Shown: positions 1 to 6,289 of the stretch, in pieces
How positions within the stretch are numbered: the first letter of the stretch is position 1
Layout: every line of letters begins with the position of its first letter
Source: an uncultured Gammaproteobacteria bacterium
Lineage (GTDB): Bacteria > Pseudomonadota > Gammaproteobacteria > Steroidobacterales > JABDMI01
NCBI GenBank assembly: GCA_938039225.1
Contig: CALHVH010000237.1
Span: 1 to 16,592, forward strand
DNA length: 16,592 nucleotides
Direction of reading: 5' to 3'
Position numbers and translations under genes: made by a program
Notes under the pieces: model-generated
What the model was told of the DNA's origin: nothing
Seen by the model: the letters and a program-made list of their open reading frames with translations, nothing else
The model's database searches: none

Positions 1-488
1 GACAAGTCAACTTCTTTGGGGGTCGGTATTGCTTTTAAACTACTTTCTAAAAAACCCAGCTTAGAGCTGATTGGATCCAAATTAGCTGCTTGTGGTATTT
101 TAATATTAGACAGCATTTTATCTAATGAACCTAAACGATTAAAAACGTCAGATAAGTCCGTCTCTTTTGCTTCTGGAATAGAATCAAAGCGCCCTTCAAT
201 CTCACCTAAACGTTTTTCAATACCACTCAAATCAAACTTAGGTATTTCAGGTTTAGGCAATGCATCCAATTCATTTTTAACCGTAGTACCAACTGAACTA
301 TCTAATCCATCTAGTTTATGCCACAGCTTTCCCCATTGTTCTTTATTAGAAGCACTAGAGATACTCATTTGTTCATAGGTTTCTGACACATCAACAAAAT
401 TCCTTCGTGTCCACCAGCGACCAAATAAAAAACCAAAAAGGCTGGCAAGTAAAAAAGGTATTGTGTATTTAGCAATTAAGTAAATCAT
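1..488 (-). CDS. Partial membrane-anchored protein with 25-residue tandem repeats (3' end beyond window)
   Basis: I do not recognise this family. Reading the minus strand from an ATG at 486-488 gives an open frame of 162 codons that runs off the left edge without a stop. An AGAGGA Shine-Dalgarno lies 8 nt before the ATG. Residues 1-24 form one hydrophobic segment followed by RWWTRR, which suggests an N-terminal inner-membrane anchor. Residues 86-110, 111-135 and 136-160 are three 25-residue repeats, and a fourth begins at 161. Hydrophobic residues fall at repeat positions 2, 5, 9, 12, 16 and 19, a 3-4 heptad spacing, and a Pro-containing break follows. A degenerate unit precedes them around residues 61-85. 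The gene starts 24 bp after the BON/OmpA gene on the same strand, so the two are probably co-transcribed and may work together at the envelope. The overlapping plus-strand frame at 16-378 is a shadow of this gene. Confidence 0.8.
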   Translation of the reverse strand, partial: MIYLIAKYTIPFLLASLFGFLFGRWWTRRNFVDVSETYEQMSISSASNKEQWGKLWHKLDGLDSSVGTTVKNELDALPKPEIPKFDLSGIEKRLGEIEGRFDSIPEAKETDLSDVFNRLGSLDKMLSNIKIPQAANLDPISSKLGFLESSLKAIPTPKEVDL

Positions 489-512
489 TTTCTATGTCCT
501 CTGTTCTAACTA

Positions 513-1673
513 TTATTGTGCGATGCGAATTACGATACGTCGATTTTTTGCTCTTCCTGCTGGAGTAGCATTATCGGCAATAGGTTTATCCAAGCCATAC
601 CCTTTTGCTTGGAGGCGATCTGCTTTAATCCCTAGTGGAATAAGTGCTTCACGCACGGCATTTGCACGTTCTTGACTAAGTGACTGATTGAGCTCAGCAC
701 TACCACGATTATCTGTATGACCTTCTACCATTAAAGTACCTGGGCACTCTTTAGCTAGTGCCGCTAAACGAGTAAGTAGAGGCTTACTACTAGCATCAAT
801 TTCGGCACTACTGGTTCTAAAGTTTATTGTTGATGCCTCTAATAAGGTTTTAAATTCTGTATTGCAGGTGTCCACAGCTTTCACAACATCCAGAGTGATT
901 TTTCCAAGACTGGTGGAATTGGGATTAGCGGTAAAAAGTGAACGCGTTAATTGTTCTTTATCGGCACTGACCAAGCCCGAAATACTCAAGACACCATTAG
1001 TTCGATTAGCCTCACCAGCCTCAAGCATGTTGAGAATCTCGATTGCCTTTGTGTATGAGTTTCTGAAATTAGGCTTACTAATTTGCTTACTAACTACTAG
1101 ATTATCGACAACCTCAGAATATTTTTTCTCTGCAAAGCTAACCAGTTGTTGACGAGTCTTTTCATCTGGCACTTCACCAGATAAGCTTATGCCTGCTCCA
1201 TTATGAGTAAATTCAAAATCATGAAAACGTGCTTCAGCTTTTACCGGCTTAGCAATCACAGGAGTCTTTATACTAGCCTGTTCTAATTTAACTTGAACAT
1301 TAGTAGGACATTTTTTGGGTCCTGCCCATGTATCACATTGAGTGTATTGAGCTAAACGTTTGATATTTTTTTTCTGGCTATTTATATCAAGTCCATTTCC
1401 AATTGCATGAACTACAACTTCTTGACCATCAGCATTTACCTTAACTAAGTTAACGGATTCCTGAGTGAGAAGTTTTTTAACACGATCTTGCACATCTGCT
1501 TCAATCTTTGGTGCAGTATTAAATACCCCCCAAAGATATAAAAAAAGCAAACCCAATAGAGGTAGAATTCCCCATGGCCACCAAGCCAATTGCGGGTTAT
1601 CGGTTTTTAACCAATAACGCTTAGTTGTAACAGTACGAGTACTATTTTGCGTTTCTTGAGAGTTTTCATGCAT
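513..1673 (-). CDS. Inner-membrane-anchored BON-like/OmpA-domain envelope protein
   Basis: This 386-residue protein probably links the inner membrane to peptidoglycan. Residues about 31-51 are a hydrophobic segment inside an otherwise polar N-terminus with no signal peptidase site, so it looks like a membrane anchor. The middle (about 60-270) resembles BON-type repeats, with GISLSGEVPDEKTRQQL near 158 as the clearest. Residues about 280-385 are a typical OmpA peptidoglycan-binding domain with GHTDNRGS, NQSLSQERA and the closing GRAKNRR, including the Asp and Arg that bind diaminopimelate in this family. BON plus OmpA with an N-terminal membrane helix recalls mycobacterial ArfA/OmpATb, but this is only an architectural likeness. 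AGGTGA 7 nt before the ATG is the likely Shine-Dalgarno. A closer AGAAGG abuts the ATG and is too near to serve. It is the first gene of a pair with the repeat protein downstream. Confidence 0.85.
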   Translation of the reverse strand: MHENSQETQNSTRTVTTKRYWLKTDNPQLAWWPWGILPLLGLLFLYLWGVFNTAPKIEADVQDRVKKLLTQESVNLVKVNADGQEVVVHAIGNGLDINSQKKNIKRLAQYTQCDTWAGPKKCPTNVQVKLEQASIKTPVIAKPVKAEARFHDFEFTHNGAGISLSGEVPDEKTRQQLVSFAEKKYSEVVDNLVVSKQISKPNFRNSYTKAIEILNMLEAGEANRTNGVLSISGLVSADKEQLTRSLFTANPNSTSLGKITLDVVKAVDTCNTEFKTLLEASTINFRTSSAEIDASSKPLLTRLAALAKECPGTLMVEGHTDNRGSAELNQSLSQERANAVREALIPLGIKADRLQAKGYGLDKPIADNATPAGRAKNRRIVIRIAQ

Positions 1674-2035
1674 CCTTCTATCACCTGTACAAATTAGTAA
1701 ATCTGAACAATTACAGTAAGGGAAAGCTCAACTTAATAGCATCGGCTATTACAAAACTCTACAATCTCATGAAAAATGTGAAGCATAGATGTTTAAGAAC
1801 AACGTGTTTAATTTATCCTCAAGTAATAAATCAATAAACGAGTGTAAGTAAACGAAAACTATAATTAAATAAGGTCAAAAACCTTCTGCTAAGTAGACTA
1901 GCGTAATATATTTTAAATTGGCAACATTGAGTCCTTGGAAAAATCACCAATGCCTTTATGCTTTAATAAAAATAGATGAACGTTTACCTAGTGCGCATCT
2001 TATAAAGATTTGTTACATGAATAAAAACGCATAAC
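1674..2035. other. Non-coding region between the OmpA-family gene and the amt terminator
   Basis: No credible coding frame is present on either strand in these 362 bases, which are very AT-rich. It must hold the promoter of the minus-strand OmpA-family operon, but I could not find a hexamer pair with convincing match and spacing. The only clear structure is the hairpin at 1734-1751. The right edge abuts the strong terminator that closes amt. Confidence 0.6.
1734..1751. repeat. Short perfect inverted repeat in the OmpA-family leader
   Basis: TAATAGC and GCTATTA form a 7-bp perfect stem around the loop ATCG, about 61 bp upstream of the OmpA-family start codon. It has no following T-run, so it is not an intrinsic terminator. 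It could be an operator or a leader hairpin, or chance in AT-rich DNA. Confidence 0.35.
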
Positions 2036-2067
2036 AAAAAAAGCCAGAGACAAGCTCTGGCTTTTTT
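2036..2067. terminator. Bidirectional rho-independent terminator downstream of amt
   Basis: The arms GCCAGAG (2043-2049) and CTCTGGC (2055-2061) pair perfectly around a 5-nt loop. Seven A precede and six T follow, so the element works on both strands. It begins 20 bp after the amt stop codon and separates amt from the OmpA-family operon, which is read in the same direction further on. Confidence 0.93.
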
Positions 2068-2086
2068 CAGACGAGGCAGCTTAGCT

Positions 2087-3424
2087 TTAGTTTTCGTAAG
2101 CTCTCTCACCGTGTAGAGCTAAGTCTAAGCCTTCAACTTCCTGCTCTTCAGTTACACGTAAGCCCATTAGCTTATCGATAATTTTTAGTAGAGCCCAAGA
2201 TACGGCAGCCGTATATAAAATTGTTGCTAAAATTCCTTTTAATTGAACAAATAATTGTGAACCCGCTCCTACTCCTGCAGCCACATAACCTTGCCCACTG
2301 AGTAATCCAATCGCATCTGAAGCAAAAAATGCAACAAGCAGGGTACCTAAAATACCACCCACGCCATGCACTGGAAATACATCTAGAGAATCATCAATTT
2401 TTAATTTATTTTTGATGAATTGAGTTGCGTAATAACACACGACACCAGCTGATAAGCCGATTAACAGTGCACCGCCCGGCCCTACAAAACCAGAAGCCGG
2501 AGTTATGGTACCTAAGCCTGCCACCATACCAGTAACAATACCTAATACCGAAGGCTTACCGTAACGAATCCACTCAATAGTCATCCATGCAAGCGAACCT
2601 GCCGCCGCAGAAATATGCGTAACTAACATAGCCATTGCAGCATCACCATTTGCAGCTAGTGCAGATCCTGCATTAAAACCAAACCAACCGACCCATAACA
2701 TGCCGGCACCAGTAACGGTCATCGGTAAACTATGCGGAGGCATTGGTGTTTTACCATAACCTTTACGGTTACCTATAACGAGAGCAGCTACTAAAGCGGC
2801 TACACCTGCAGTAATGTGAACTACGATACCACCAGCAAAATCTAAGACACCTAACTTAACTAATTCATCAGCCTCATTAAACTCATGACCCAACCAGCCA
2901 CCACCCCATACCCAGTGACATACTGGAGCATAGACTACAACTAACCACAACATAGAAAACAAGAACATACTTGAAAATTTTGCTCGTTCGGCAAATGCAC
3001 CCACAATTAATGCAGGAGTAATAATTGCAAAGGTCATTTGAAACATAGCAAATAAAGTTTCAGGGAGATCACCACTCAATGTATCTTCACCAATTCCAGC
3101 AAAGAAAGCCTTTGAGAAACCTCCTACAAAAGAGTTTGCACTTCCGCCATCAGAAAAAGCCAGTGAATACCCAACAGCAAACCACACTATTGAAGCCCCA
3201 CAACAAATAGCAAAACATTGCATTAGAACCGATAAGGTATTTTTACTGCGAACTAAGCCGGCATAAAATAATGACAAGCCGGGTATGGTCATAAATAAAA
3301 CCAATGCAGTTGCAGTCAATATCCATGCAGTATTTGCAGAATTGAGTCCATCGGCCAAAACTGCAGGCGAGAAAGCCATGATGAATAATAGGACAAGGAC
3401 CGATTTAAAACGGCTAAAAGGCAT
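2087..3424 (-). CDS. amt: Ammonium transporter (Amt/MEP family)
   Basis: This inner-membrane channel takes up ammonium. The open frame extends back to a TTG at 3578-3580, but the ATG at 3422-3424 is the credible start. It has a GGGAG Shine-Dalgarno 6 nt upstream, and it begins a signal peptide ending AVLA at residues 21-24, as usual for proteobacterial Amt precursors. The resulting protein is 445 residues. Numbered from this Met, D195, the twin pore histidines H203 and H353, and F250 in GWFGFNAG are present. The D-to-H (8) and H-to-H (150) spacings equal those of E. coli AmtB D160/H168/H318. The loop between VWGGG (172-176) and D195 is about 10 residues longer than in AmtB. The C-terminal EEQEVEGLDLALHGERAY is the conserved cytoplasmic tail that contacts the PII protein. 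No glnK lies beside it here. A sigma-54 promoter and NtrC-like boxes upstream suggest nitrogen control. Confidence 0.96.
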   Translation of the reverse strand: MPFSRFKSVLVLLFIMAFSPAVLADGLNSANTAWILTATALVLFMTIPGLSLFYAGLVRSKNTLSVLMQCFAICCGASIVWFAVGYSLAFSDGGSANSFVGGFSKAFFAGIGEDTLSGDLPETLFAMFQMTFAIITPALIVGAFAERAKFSSMFLFSMLWLVVVYAPVCHWVWGGGWLGHEFNEADELVKLGVLDFAGGIVVHITAGVAALVAALVIGNRKGYGKTPMPPHSLPMTVTGAGMLWVGWFGFNAGSALAANGDAAMAMLVTHISAAAGSLAWMTIEWIRYGKPSVLGIVTGMVAGLGTITPASGFVGPGGALLIGLSAGVVCYYATQFIKNKLKIDDSLDVFPVHGVGGILGTLLVAFFASDAIGLLSGQGYVAAGVGAGSQLFVQLKGILATILYTAAVSWALLKIIDKLMGLRVTEEQEVEGLDLALHGERAYEN

Positions 3425-3430
3425 AAATAT

Positions 3431-3435
3431 CTCCC
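3431..3435 (-). promoter_or_regulatory. Ribosome binding site fixing the amt start
   Basis: On the minus strand, GGGAG lies 6 nt before the ATG at 3424. No comparable site precedes the upstream TTG at 3580, and the 52 extra residues that TTG would add do not look like a transporter N-terminus. Confidence 0.8.
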
Positions 3436-3460
3436 AGATAAATTCTACTAAAATATAGAA

Positions 3461-3477
3461 TGCACAAATTTGGTGCG
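3461..3477. promoter_or_regulatory. NtrC-like binding site
   Basis: TGCACAAATTTGGTGCG matches the enteric NtrC consensus TGCAC-N7-GTGCA except for the last base. It lies in the amt leader, 37 bp before the start codon. A weaker relative sits 32 bp away at 3493-3509. The match is seen in the sequence; binding by NtrC is inferred from the consensus and from amt being a common NtrC target. Confidence 0.6.
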
Positions 3478-3492
3478 CACTTACATAGAGCA

Positions 3493-3509
3493 CGCCCTGA
3501 CTTGGTGCG
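3493..3509. promoter_or_regulatory. Second, weaker NtrC-like site
   Basis: CGCCCTGACTTGGTGCG keeps the right half (GGTGCG, like its neighbour) and 3 of 5 consensus bases in the left half. Its centre is 32 bp, about three helical turns, from the stronger box at 3461-3477. This is the same spacing as the paired NtrC sites of the E. coli glnA enhancer. Confidence 0.4.
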
Positions 3510-3560
3510 TTAAAATTATTCACTGATTGATTATTATTGAACAATACCTTTATATTAAGG

Positions 3561-3589
3561 TTTATATTCTTTTGAACCAATAAAGTGAA
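3561..3589 (-). promoter_or_regulatory. Candidate sigma-70 promoter for amt
   Basis: On the minus strand, TTCACT (3584-3589) and TATAAA (3561-3566) are separated by 17 bp, four and five matches to the consensus hexamers respectively. It lies between the sigma-54 promoter and the NtrC-like boxes. The local sequence is AT-rich, so chance is possible. Confidence 0.35.
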
Positions 3590-3610
3590 GATTTACTTAC
3601 CCTAGTTATT

Positions 3611-3625
3611 GCAAGTACAGTGCCA
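3611..3625 (-). promoter_or_regulatory. Sigma-54 (-24/-12) promoter for amt
   Basis: On the minus strand the sequence reads TGGCACTGTACTTGC followed by A. This is the RpoN consensus TGGCAC-N5-TTGCW with the exact spacing. Transcription would start near 3599 and give an amt leader of about 175 nt. It lies between the end of the sulfur operon and amt and points toward amt, which fits nitrogen-responsive control. Confidence 0.85.
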
Positions 3626-3658
3626 GAACTCAATTTTGTGCATTTTTAGTGCAAAGGA

Positions 3659-4072
3659 TTACTTATGGGGCAATCGGTTCATGATGAGATAGCCACACAG
3701 CATACTGGCAAGGAAAATAATTGGCTCTACAACACCAAAGGCTAAACCCGTGATTGCCGGTCCAGGGCAAAACCCAGTCATACCCCAACCTGCTCCAAAA
3801 AGAGCCGCACCCGTTAAAAGTCGTTTATCCAATGCTGTTTTGATAGGTAGAAAGAATTCTCTCTCAAGCAAGGGAGCATTTCGTTTAAGGACAATACGAT
3901 AACCAAAAAAAGTACAAATTACTGCTCCGCCCAATACAAACAGCAAACTCGGATCCCAATGACCAAACACATTTAAAAAATTCATCACTTTATCTGGGTT
4001 AGACATGCCAGAAACAATCAGTCCGAAACCAAAAATGGTTCCAGCGATTAAAGCACTCATATTATTTTTCAT
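3659..4072 (-). CDS. YeeE/YedE-type transporter, second half (DUF6691-like)
   Basis: This 137-residue membrane protein resembles the short DUF6691 half of the YeeE/YedE family, whose members move thiosulfate or other sulfur compounds. About four hydrophobic segments are visible (5-23, 42-60, 86-106, 112-131). The family signatures are SGMSNPDKVMNFL (residues 21-33) and GMTGFCPGPA (97-106), with C102 the likely sulfur-handling cysteine. AAGGG upstream provides a Shine-Dalgarno. It follows the other YeeE/YedE half by 20 bp and is the last gene of the sulfur operon. The two halves together are near the length of single-chain TsuA/YeeE, so they probably assemble into one transporter. Similar paired genes accompany a Blh-type hydrolase in Serratia (pmpA, pmpB). 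The exact substrate is not shown by the sequence. Confidence 0.88.
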   Translation of the reverse strand: MKNNMSALIAGTIFGFGLIVSGMSNPDKVMNFLNVFGHWDPSLLFVLGGAVICTFFGYRIVLKRNAPLLEREFFLPIKTALDKRLLTGAALFGAGWGMTGFCPGPAITGLAFGVVEPIIFLASMLCGYLIMNRLPHK

Positions 4073-4092
4073 TCATAATCCCTTACACTTAA

Positions 4093-4518
4093 TCAAAGTA
4101 AAACCTTTGCCGTTAATGAAGCAACAAGAATGCCTACACTAAGGTAAACAACCGTGGCAACGATAGAACGTATTGATAAACGTGAAATACCACAAACCCC
4201 ATGACCACTTGTGCATCCAGAGCCCATTGAAGTTCCAAGCCCTACTAAAACACCACCGATGATGACTAATGAGATAGGGAATCCTTCTCGATATGAAAAA
4301 TCAAACCCGGTCAAATGAAAACCTATTGCTCCACCTAAGACCAGACCTACTAGAAACATTAGCCTCCATGCACGTCCGTCTTTTTGAAAAAGCGCTGTTT
4401 TAATAATGCCACTGATTCCTGCAATCCGGCCTTGAAATAACATCAACCAAATTGCAGAAAGACCAAGAGTGACACCGCCGATAAACGAGAGATAAGGTGT
4501 GAATTCAGTTGGGAACAT
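4093..4518 (-). CDS. YeeE/YedE-type transporter, first half
   Basis: This 141-residue protein has four predicted membrane segments (about 9-29, 50-70, 82-100, 117-139). It carries the YeeE/YedE signature GSGCTSGHGVCG at residues 99-110. C102 and C109 are the conserved cysteines expected to handle sulfane or thiosulfate sulfur as it crosses the inner membrane. AAAGG lies 7 nt before the ATG. It sits 46 bp after the persulfide dioxygenase-like gene and 20 bp before the partner half on the same strand. Co-transcription with the dioxygenase suggests import or export of sulfur compounds coupled to their oxidation in the cytoplasm. Direction and substrate are inferred only. Confidence 0.9.
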   Translation of the reverse strand: MFPTEFTPYLSFIGGVTLGLSAIWLMLFQGRIAGISGIIKTALFQKDGRAWRLMFLVGLVLGGAIGFHLTGFDFSYREGFPISLVIIGGVLVGLGTSMGSGCTSGHGVCGISRLSIRSIVATVVYLSVGILVASLTAKVLL

Positions 4519-4564
4519 AATTTAGCCTTTAACTTGATATGCTTACACAGAAAAAAACAGTTTA

Positions 4565-5446
4565 CTACATGGAATTTAAGGGGATTTTCAAATATCGAAT
4601 CCCATTTTTATCTGGCTCGGGAAGCTCACCGGCTCGAATATTTACTTGAATGGAAGGCATAATAAGTCTAGGCATATCTAGGGTCTTATCACGAGCCTCA
4701 CGCATTTTTACAAATTCCTGTAGAGAAATACCAGCATGTATATGCACATTTGTTGTACGTGCTTTTTCAACCGTGGTTTCCCATGCAAATTTTTCGCGAC
4801 CGGGCGCCATATAGTCATGACACATAAATAAACGCGTATCATCTGGCAACGCAAAAATTTTATGAATTGATTGATAGAGTTCAGCGGCATTACCGCCAGG
4901 AAAATCTGTGCGAGCCGTACCATAGTCTGGCATAAATAGCGTGTCGCCAACAAAAGCAGCATCATTGACCAAATAGGTCACGCAAGCTTGTGTATGACCG
5001 GGTGTATGTATCACTTTAGCCGTCAAATTTCCTATCGTAAATTCTTCGTTATCTTCGAATAGATAATCAAAAAAGCCATTACGATTTTTAAATTCTGACT
5101 GATCTAAATCAAAAACCTTACTAAATACTTCTTGGACAGTTTTGATACCATCACCAATTCCAATTTTACCGCCTAGGTGTTTTTTTAAGTAAGGAGCTGC
5201 AGACAAGTGATCCGCATGTGCGTGGGTTTCTAATATCCAATCAAGCGTGAGTTCCTTATTTTTAATGTACTGAATAATTAGATCGGCAGCAGCTGTATGG
5301 GTACGCCCTGCTACTAAATCGTAATTCAAAACTGAATCTAAAACCGCACAATGTTTAGTTTCCATATCGGTAAGCACATAGGAGACAGTGAAAGTAGATT
5401 CATCAAAGAATGCCTTTATATGTAAGTTATTTTTTTGCATATGCAT
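4565..5446 (-). CDS. Persulfide dioxygenase-like MBL-fold hydrolase (Blh/ETHE1 type)
   Basis: This 293-residue cytoplasmic metallo-beta-lactamase-fold protein is of the Blh/ETHE1 type, which oxidises glutathione persulfide to sulfite with a mononuclear iron. The metal motif THAHADH (H75, H77, D79, H80) is followed by H151 in HTPGHT, D168 in VGDTLF and H210 in MCHDY. All ligands are therefore present. DYGTARTDFPGG (174-185) is characteristic of this subgroup rather than of glyoxalase II. No rhodanese domain is fused. It heads an operon with the two YeeE/YedE halves, the same partners as in blh loci of Serratia, but no ArsR-type regulator (BigR/PigS) is adjacent in this window. A second ATG two codons in is an alternative start, and neither has a strong Shine-Dalgarno. 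A TATAAT at 5476-5481 lies 29 bp upstream. Confidence 0.9.
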   Translation of the reverse strand: MHMQKNNLHIKAFFDESTFTVSYVLTDMETKHCAVLDSVLNYDLVAGRTHTAAADLIIQYIKNKELTLDWILETHAHADHLSAAPYLKKHLGGKIGIGDGIKTVQEVFSKVFDLDQSEFKNRNGFFDYLFEDNEEFTIGNLTAKVIHTPGHTQACVTYLVNDAAFVGDTLFMPDYGTARTDFPGGNAAELYQSIHKIFALPDDTRLFMCHDYMAPGREKFAWETTVEKARTTNVHIHAGISLQEFVKMREARDKTLDMPRLIMPSIQVNIRAGELPEPDKNGIRYLKIPLNSM

Positions 5447-5475
5447 TACGAGTAAGTTTATTGTAAGTATTTTTC

Positions 5476-5481
5476 ATTATA
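5476..5481 (-). promoter_or_regulatory. -10 element of the sulfur operon promoter
   Basis: A perfect TATAAT on the minus strand, 29 bp before the dioxygenase start codon. The sequence 17 bp upstream is a poor -35, suggesting a weak or activator-dependent promoter. It lies inside the dyad GTAT-N8-ATAC (5467-5482). Confidence 0.5.
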
Positions 5482-5496
5482 CTGCGTTGTTAGTCT

Positions 5497-5502
5497 TATA
5501 AT
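5497..5502 (+). promoter_or_regulatory. -10 element of the FKBP gene promoter
   Basis: A perfect TATAAT on the plus strand, 32 bp before the isomerase start codon. No good -35 hexamer is present. It is 15 bp from the divergent -10 element, so the two promoters share their upstream DNA. Confidence 0.5.
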
Positions 5503-5514
5503 TAGGCCTGATTA
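5499..5514. promoter_or_regulatory. Near-palindrome over the FKBP promoter start region
   Basis: TAATTAGGCCTGATTA equals its reverse complement except at one symmetric pair of positions (14 of 16). It overlaps the plus-strand -10 element and the likely transcription start, where a repressor would block initiation. The binding protein is unknown. Confidence 0.4.
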
Positions 5515-5534
5515 CATCAACTCATGGATTTACT

Positions 5535-6149
5535 ATGTTCAGCAAAAAAAATAACCTTACTATTTATCAGCTATTAATCTGTGCATTATTCTTCACTGCC
5601 TGTGCACAAAACGATAAAAACGATGAAAAAACAAAAATAGCTCAAGAAAAACAAACTGTTGAGCAATCTAACAAAATTGCCGAAAAGACTAACAACCCTC
5701 AGAAAGAGCCATCAAAAGTTGTGAAATCTGATATGCATGCTTTGGAAAACATTCAAATTGATATGACTAACTCCGAGACTTATCTAGAAATGAATGCAAA
5801 AAAAGAAGGTGTCATAAAAACCGCCAGTGGTTTGCAGTATCGAATAATTACACAGGGTACGGGACCAAAACCAACTGCTAGAAATGTTGTTCAAGTACAT
5901 TATCGCGGTACATTTCCAAACGGTGAAGAATTTGACAGCTCTTATAAGCGTGGTGAACCAACAAGCTTTGGTGTAACTCGAGTTATCAAGGGCTGGACTG
6001 AGGCTCTTTTACTTATGAACGAAGGCTCAAAATATGAACTAGTTATTCCTTCTGAATTGGCATATGGAGAAAAAGGTGCTGGAAATATCATTCCACCCAA
6101 TCAAGTTCTTAAATTTGAAGTTGAATTACTAAACGCTAATTATAAATAA
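5535..6149 (+). CDS. FKBP-type peptidyl-prolyl cis-trans isomerase, lipoprotein (FkpA/Mip-like)
   Basis: This 204-residue protein isomerises prolyl bonds during folding in the cell envelope. Residues 8-22 are a hydrophobic signal segment ending in FTAC, so C23 is the probable lipidated cysteine, though Phe at -3 is not the preferred lipobox residue. Residues 24-65 are a Lys/Asn/Gln-rich linker. NAKKEGV (87-93) marks the entry to the catalytic domain, as in Mip and FkpA. The FKBP domain covers about 95-202, with the pocket residues Y123, F133, D134, F145, V150, I151, W154, Y177 and F194 present, so it should be active. It lacks most of the helical dimerisation region of Mip and FkpA, so it may be monomeric. 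It is divergent from the sulfur operon and stands alone. Confidence 0.93.
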   Translation: MFSKKNNLTIYQLLICALFFTACAQNDKNDEKTKIAQEKQTVEQSNKIAEKTNNPQKEPSKVVKSDMHALENIQIDMTNSETYLEMNAKKEGVIKTASGLQYRIITQGTGPKPTARNVVQVHYRGTFPNGEEFDSSYKRGEPTSFGVTRVIKGWTEALLLMNEGSKYELVIPSELAYGEKGAGNIIPPNQVLKFEVELLNANYK

Positions 6150-6164
6150 GTATAAGTTTAATCA

Positions 6165-6188
6165 CCTTGCTCTCCTCTGAGAGCAAGG
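6165..6188 (+). terminator. Hairpin after the FKBP gene, without a T-run
   Basis: CCTTGCTCTC and GAGAGCAAGG form a perfect 10-bp stem around CTCT, 16 bp after the isomerase stop codon. No T-run follows on either strand, so it is not a textbook intrinsic terminator. It more likely protects the mRNA 3' end or acts with Rho. Confidence 0.6.
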
Positions 6189-6289
6189 CTCACAAGGTTG
6201 AATTCTTTCGCAATCCGACTTGTAAGCGCAGAAAGTTAATCGTTCGACATTGGCCTCTAAAACTACTATTTCAATATAATCAATACTTT

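Noticed and set aside
16..378. Plus-strand open frame of 120 codons at the left edge
   Set aside because: The opposite strand carries a better gene here, with a Shine-Dalgarno, a membrane anchor and a regular 25-residue repeat. The plus frame has no recognisable domain.
862..1152. Plus-strand open frame inside the OmpA-family gene
   Set aside because: It is antisense to a clear BON/OmpA coding region and has no domain or ribosome binding site.
1801..1920. TTGACC and TATAGT hexamers on the minus strand as an OmpA-operon promoter
   Set aside because: The two hexamers are about 9 bp apart, far short of the required 16-18 bp, and no other pair there fits.
3639..3655. TGCA-N7-TGCA just upstream of the sigma-54 promoter as a third NtrC site
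   Set aside because: The half-sites are 2 bp too close together for the 17-bp NtrC box, and the position is too near the -24 element for a normal enhancer.
4708..4965. Minus-strand frame overlapping the persulfide dioxygenase-like gene
   Set aside because: It is a shifted frame of a gene whose metal ligands are all intact. There is no sign of a frameshift.
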